From Chloroflexota bacterium (GTDB taxonomy: Bacteria > Chloroflexota > Dormibacteria > CF-121), in the NCBI GenBank assembly GCA_005881235.1, contig VBEQ01000201.1, positions 1-27,470 of the forward strand: a stretch of 27,470 nt of DNA, written 5' to 3'. Shown here one piece after another: positions 23,847 to 27,470 of this stretch. A program made the translations under genes and the position numbers. Numbering within the stretch: position 1 is the first letter of the stretch; each line of letters begins with the position of its first letter. The notes beneath the pieces are model-generated. The model ran no database searches, was not told the origin of the DNA, and was given only the letters and a program-made list of their open reading frames with translations.

Positions 23847-25067
23847 ATGGGTGCCTTTCCCGAGGGCTTTCTGTTCGGCACGGCGCAATCGGCCCACCAG
23901 GTCGAGGGAGGCAACTTCAACAGCGACTGGTGGGCGTGGGAACACGCGGCTGGCACACCCTGCATCGAGCCCTCCGGTGACGCCTGCGATTTCTACCACC
24001 GCCATGGCGACGACATCGCCCTGATGGCGGGGCTCGGCCTCAACGCGTTGCGCTTGGGCATCGAGTGGGCGCGGATCGAGCCCGAAGAGGGCGAATTCTC
24101 GAGGGCCGCGCTGGATCACTACCGTCGGATATTGCTCAGCTGCCGCGAGCATGGGCTGGCGGCGATCGTGACGTTCCACCACTTCACGCTGCCTCGCTGG
24201 TTGCAGGCGAACGGTGGCTTCCTCCTCGATGGATTTCCGGCGTTGTTCGAGCGCTACTGCCGGCGCTCCGCCGCCGCGCTCGGCGACCTGATCGCGTATG
24301 CCTGCACCATCAACGAACCGGAAGGGCTCGGCGAGGGTGGCTTCGTCCTCGGCGTCAACCCGCCCGGGCGCAAAGGGGACATCGATGCCATGTGGCGGGT
24401 CGCGACTAACATGCTCGAGGCCCACCGGCGAGGCGCGGCCGCCATCCGCGCGGAGGCCCACGTCCCGACGGGCGTTACGCTCGCCCTGCCGGATTTGCAG
24501 TACGAGGATGGAGCAACGATGGGCGATCATCCCGTCGAGCTCAATGCGCGCATCAGCGATCGCTTCTTCGAGCTCGCGCGCGACGACGACTTCATCGGGG
24601 TCCAGACCTACACCCGCAACCGGTTCGGACCCGAGGGCCCGCGCGGGCCGCATGTCGAGTGGGACGATGGGCTTCCGACGGAGATGGCAGAGACGACCCA
24701 GCTCGGCCAAGAAGTTTACCCTCAGGCCCTGGGCAACACGATCCGGCGAGCCTGGCAGCGCACCGGCGGGACGCCGATCCTCGTGACGGAGAGCGGAATC
24801 GCGACGGCGTTCGACGAGAAACGCATCCGTTATGTCCATGCCGCAATGCGCGAGGTCCTCGCCTGTCTTGCGGCCGGGATCGAGGTGCGGAGCTATCTCT
24901 ACTGGAGCCTGCTCGACAACTTCGAGTGGTCATTCGGATACGGCCCGACGTTCGGCATGGTCGCGGTCGATCGTCAGACTTTCGCGCGTCGTCCCAAGCC
25001 GAGTGCTTACTGGTTCGGCGAGGTCGCACGCGCCCGGACTCTTCCGGCTCTACGGTCCGGGCGATGA
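23847..25067 (+). CDS. Glycoside hydrolase family 1 (beta-glucosidase/beta-galactosidase)
   Basis: 406 residues, a little shorter than the usual 440-470. The family 1 N-terminal signature is present: FPEGFLFGTAQSAHQVEGG with NSDWWAWE. The acid/base Glu is in TINEPEG (about residue 157) and the nucleophile Glu in LVTESGIA (about 315), where the common ENG is ESG. SYLYWSLLDNFEWSFGYGPTFG is the typical C-terminal aglycone-site block. No signal peptide is present. It is a retaining beta-glycosidase acting on imported disaccharides. It overlaps the next membrane-protein gene by ATGA and is divergent from GH2 with only 18 bp between the starts. Confidence 0.94.
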   Translation: MGAFPEGFLFGTAQSAHQVEGGNFNSDWWAWEHAAGTPCIEPSGDACDFYHRHGDDIALMAGLGLNALRLGIEWARIEPEEGEFSRAALDHYRRILLSCREHGLAAIVTFHHFTLPRWLQANGGFLLDGFPALFERYCRRSAAALGDLIAYACTINEPEGLGEGGFVLGVNPPGRKGDIDAMWRVATNMLEAHRRGAAAIRAEAHVPTGVTLALPDLQYEDGATMGDHPVELNARISDRFFELARDDDFIGVQTYTRNRFGPEGPRGPHVEWDDGLPTEMAETTQLGQEVYPQALGNTIRRAWQRTGGTPILVTESGIATAFDEKRIRYVHAAMREVLACLAAGIEVRSYLYWSLLDNFEWSFGYGPTFGMVAVDRQTFARRPKPSAYWFGEVARARTLPALRSGR

Positions 25068-25531
25068 CGGCCAGGAGTCGTCGCCTGATTCGGCTTTCGG
25101 TCTTCGCCGCAGTGCTGGCGACGGTCGCAGCTGCCAACCTGACGCTCATCTATCTGCTGTATCTGGCCGGACAGCCTGGGAGCAACATCGCGCGGTTCGT
25201 GCCGATCATGGCTATCGGCGCCCTTCCGTTCCTGGTCACCGCGGGTCTTCTTGCCTGGGCTATCGTGAGTGCCGCTTCACCCGTCGGCGAAGGTCAGCGG
25301 CCCCAGCAGCAGGCCATCGGCCGGTTACGCATGATCACCGGCCTTGGATTGCCCTTCATGATCCTCGGCGGGCTCTGGTCCGGCCTGGCGGCCGCGTTGC
25401 TCGGACTCGAGCAGGGCTCGGCGGCGGGTTTTGCCTTGACCCTCTATCAGTTCACGTTCCTGGCCGCGGTCTTCGTCGACACGATCACCCTGGTCGTGGC
25501 GCTGCGCACGCATCCTTCGGCGCAGGCGTAG
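25064..25531 (+). CDS. Four-helix membrane protein, unknown
   Basis: 155 residues. Its ATG overlaps the GH1 stop (ATGA at 25064-25067), so it is translationally coupled to the hydrolase. Four hydrophobic helices are visible (about residues 9-35, 45-68, 89-112 and 122-146), with an Arg-rich cytoplasmic start. No family was recognised. Coupling suggests a role near sugar metabolism, but chance operon membership is possible. Confidence 0.8.
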   Translation: MTARSRRLIRLSVFAAVLATVAAANLTLIYLLYLAGQPGSNIARFVPIMAIGALPFLVTAGLLAWAIVSAASPVGEGQRPQQQAIGRLRMITGLGLPFMILGGLWSGLAAALLGLEQGSAAGFALTLYQFTFLAAVFVDTITLVVALRTHPSAQA

Positions 25532-25589
25532 CGAGTGTTGTGGCCTGAGTAGGTAATTTTTGACGACAGGCGACGTTAGAGTGAGTGAG

Positions 25590-26201
25590 ATGGAACACGG
25601 CACACCCTTTATCATCGTGGCCGTCGCCGTTGTGCTCGCTGGTTGCGGCTATGCTGCCCAGGGCACGCCCGAGCATGCCGCATCGCCCACTGCGCTGGTA
25701 TCGGCAACCGCCACGTCGCAGGCAACATCATCGGCAGAAGCGACCCCTGGTTGGCATAGGTACACCAACACGGCCGGCGCCTATTCGCTGCAATATCCAG
25801 CCAGCTGGTACGAGATCCCCAATCCCAACTTCCCTAATGATTACCCATCATCATTTTCCAACGAGAACGCTGGGTATTGGCCCAGAAGCACCCCGCAGAT
25901 TGGTACAGCCGACAACGTCTTCTTGACAGTGCTCCGCGACCCAACTACGGGCGCCTGTAGCGCATATTCCGACCCGGTAAGGGCTTCGGATACCACGCTC
26001 GGCGATGATCCGGCTAAGAGGTACGTGATCGCATCGCCCCCAGGTTTTGGGAACCCCGACCCCAGCTACCGGATCCTGATCGAGGGAGTTCACCAGAATC
26101 ACTGCTGGATCCTCTCCTTCGACTCTCGGACGCAGCGCGCCCGTGATACCAACGCCGCCGATGACGACCAAATCGTCGCCAGCTTCAAGTTCCTGGACTG
26201 A
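25590..26201 (+). CDS. Lipoprotein with PsbP-like domain
   Basis: 203 residues from ATG 25590. The signal peptide ends in lipobox VLAGC (Cys18 or so), followed by a Ser/Thr/Ala-rich linker to about residue 55. The globular part begins GWHRYTNTAGAYSLQYPASWYEI, the opening motif of PsbP-like lipoproteins. Two further Cys (in GACSAYS and NHCWIL) may form a disulfide. GTG 25581 or TTG 25560 are possible earlier starts. Its base composition looks slightly less GC-rich than its neighbours. Function is unknown; the domain is common in secreted proteins of Gram-positive-like and Chloroflexota bacteria. Confidence 0.8.
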   Translation: MEHGTPFIIVAVAVVLAGCGYAAQGTPEHAASPTALVSATATSQATSSAEATPGWHRYTNTAGAYSLQYPASWYEIPNPNFPNDYPSSFSNENAGYWPRSTPQIGTADNVFLTVLRDPTTGACSAYSDPVRASDTTLGDDPAKRYVIASPPGFGNPDPSYRILIEGVHQNHCWILSFDSRTQRARDTNAADDDQIVASFKFLD

Positions 26202-26230
26202 CGCCGGCGCGGCATCTTTGAAGACGATGG

Positions 26231-26302
26231 CTGGGGCGCTAGGATTCGAACCTAGGTTTACCTGATCCAGAGTCAGGCGCCTTACCACTTGGCCACGCCC
26301 CA
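26231..26302 (-). tRNA. tRNA-Gln (anticodon CTG)
   Basis: On the minus strand a full cloverleaf folds: 7-bp acceptor TGGGGCG/CGCCCCA, D-arm GCC/GGC, anticodon stem CCTGA/TCAGG with loop CTCTGGA (anticodon CTG), and T-arm CTAGG/CCTAG with loop TTCGAAT. The discriminator is G and CCA is not encoded. It reads the CAG codon, common in this GC-rich genome and abundant in the giant repeat gene. Confidence 0.95.
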
Positions 26303-26355
26303 GCGGTACGGCTTAGGCTGGGACAGTCTAGCAGAGGGTCGATCACAATTCAGCT

Positions 26356-27470
26356 ATGCCCAAGGCCGCATCCGGTGAAGGCGTTCTCGCCCTCGACCTC
26401 GGGACGTCGTCGGTCCGCGCGGTCGTCTACGACACCCGCGGCGCGATGCTGGAGAAGACCCTAACCGACCTCCCATACCAGGTTCGCACGACGGACGCAG
26501 GCGAGGTGTCCTCCGATCCGGACGCACTCGTCAAGCTCATCGCCCAGAGCATCGACGGCGCGCTGAAGGCGGCGGGCAAGGAGAAGGTCGCCATCCTGGG
26601 CGTCGGTGTCTCGTGCTACTGGCACAGCCTGATGGGTGTCGACCGTGCCGGTGGCCCGACGACCGAGCTCCTCACCTGGGCCGACACGCGCAGCGCAGCG
26701 GAAACCGGCGAGATGCGCTCGCGTTTCGATGAGCGCGCCTACCATGCGCGCACGGGCTGTTTCTTCCACGCCAGCTACTGGCCGGCGAAACTTCGCTGGC
26801 TGCGCGCCACCCGTCGCGCCGCCGTGCGCCGGACGGTGCGCTGGATCTCGCTCGGCGAATACCTCTACCAGCAGCTCCACGGTGAGATCAGAGTCAGCCA
26901 TTCGATCGCGTCCGGGACCGGGTTGCTCGACGTCAATCGCTGCCAGTGGGATGCTGCCGCGCTCCGGCTGGCCGGCATCACACCGGAACAGCTCTCGCCA
27001 CTCAGCGATTGGGATCAACCAGCCCGATCATCTCGCGCTCGGCGACGGTGGGCTGGCCAACATTGGCGCCGGCTGCGTCAGCCCTCGCTGGGCATGCGCC
27101 ACGATTGGCACCTCGAGCGCCCTGCGCGTCCTGCTCGATCGCAAACGCCTGAGCGTGCCATGGGGGACCTTCGTCTACCGCGTCGATCGCCACCGCTACG
27201 TCCTCGGCGGCGCGCTCAGCGAGGGCGGCAACGTGGTGCGCTGGTTCACCGACACCCTCGGCCTGAAGCCCAAGAAAAAATTCGAACGCGCGGCCGCGGC
27301 ACTCGCACCCGACAGCCATGGCCTGACCGTTCTTCCCTTCTGGGCCGGCGAGCGGAGTCCGAACTGGCGCGGTGATGCGCGGGCGGTGATCGCGGGCCTT
27401 TCGCTGGGCACGCAGCCGGCACAGCTGTTCCGGGGGGCGATGGAGGCGATTACCTATCAAATGGTCGCCG
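26356..27470 (+). pseudogene. FGGY-family sugar kinase (gluconokinase-like), frameshifted and truncated by window edge
   Basis: The ATG 26356 frame encodes a good FGGY N-terminal domain (LALDLGTSSVRAVVYDTRG, GVGVSCYWHSLMGVDR, LTWADTRS) to about 27020. It then turns into Arg-rich nonsense, with a stop at 27375. In the +1 frame from about 27026 the family resumes with ALGDGGLANIGAGC (ATP-binding part), ATIGTSSALRV and FWAGERSPNWRGDARAV, open to the right edge. The linker between the halves also seems about 20 residues short. So there is a deletion of non-multiple-of-three length, or an assembly error. If intact it would phosphorylate gluconate or a similar sugar, suiting the neighbouring glycoside genes. 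Confidence 0.82.

Noticed and set aside
23829..24839. N-terminal 337 codons of the 900-codon minus frame as part of the GH2 protein
   Set aside because: They lie entirely opposite GH1, lack glycosidase motifs, and GH2 homology starts only about 14 residues after TTG 23828.

Overview
The window is a 27.5 kb piece of a GC-rich, free-living bacterial chromosome. The lineage is probably Chloroflexota or a neighbour such as Dormibacterota, but I hold this only loosely. It rests on the high GC, a nickel superoxide dismutase, a Flp-type pilin, several lipoproteins and apparently leaderless starts with a TAnnnT box about 7 nt upstream. No phage, transposase, CRISPR or rRNA was seen.

Left end (1-5250). 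The main feature is one giant minus-strand gene that starts with GTG at 5058 and runs off the left edge without a stop, giving at least 1686 codons. It encodes a membrane-anchored protein with one N-terminal transmembrane segment, followed by roughly ninety 16-18 residue Gly/Ser/Thr/Gln/Ala repeats. Two nested 204-bp super-repeats occur in it. Adjacent super-repeat copies differ only at synonymous third positions of this frame, which identifies the coding strand. It has its own sigma70-type promoter and a candidate operator.

Middle (5250-18640). These are mostly small transcription units: a YVTN-type beta-propeller lipoprotein, a papain-like peptidase without a signal peptide, gltX, and a divergent Ni-SOD pair (sodX/sodN). 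Next come a coupled lipoprotein/LCP operon, a zinc-ribbon protein with a dCMP deaminase, and a degenerate PfkB-like protein with a membrane partner. Then follow a DUF255 thioredoxin-fold protein, mobA, a Flp pilin, a strongly promoted 71-residue membrane protein, an SDR oxidoreductase and a Pro/Thr-rich surface protein. Cell-envelope functions recur (giant repeat protein, LCP, pilin, lipoproteins).

Right end (18642-27470). This is a carbohydrate-utilisation region. It holds a CUT1 ABC transporter (binding protein and two permeases, no ATPase), a GH2 enzyme and a divergent GH1 beta-glycosidase sharing a very short, symmetric promoter region. A membrane protein, a lipoprotein and tRNA-Gln(CTG) follow, then an FGGY-type sugar kinase broken by a frameshift/deletion and cut by the right edge. 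The likely logic is that the binding protein and permeases import an oligosaccharide or glycoside, GH1 and GH2 hydrolyse it, and a kinase would phosphorylate the product.
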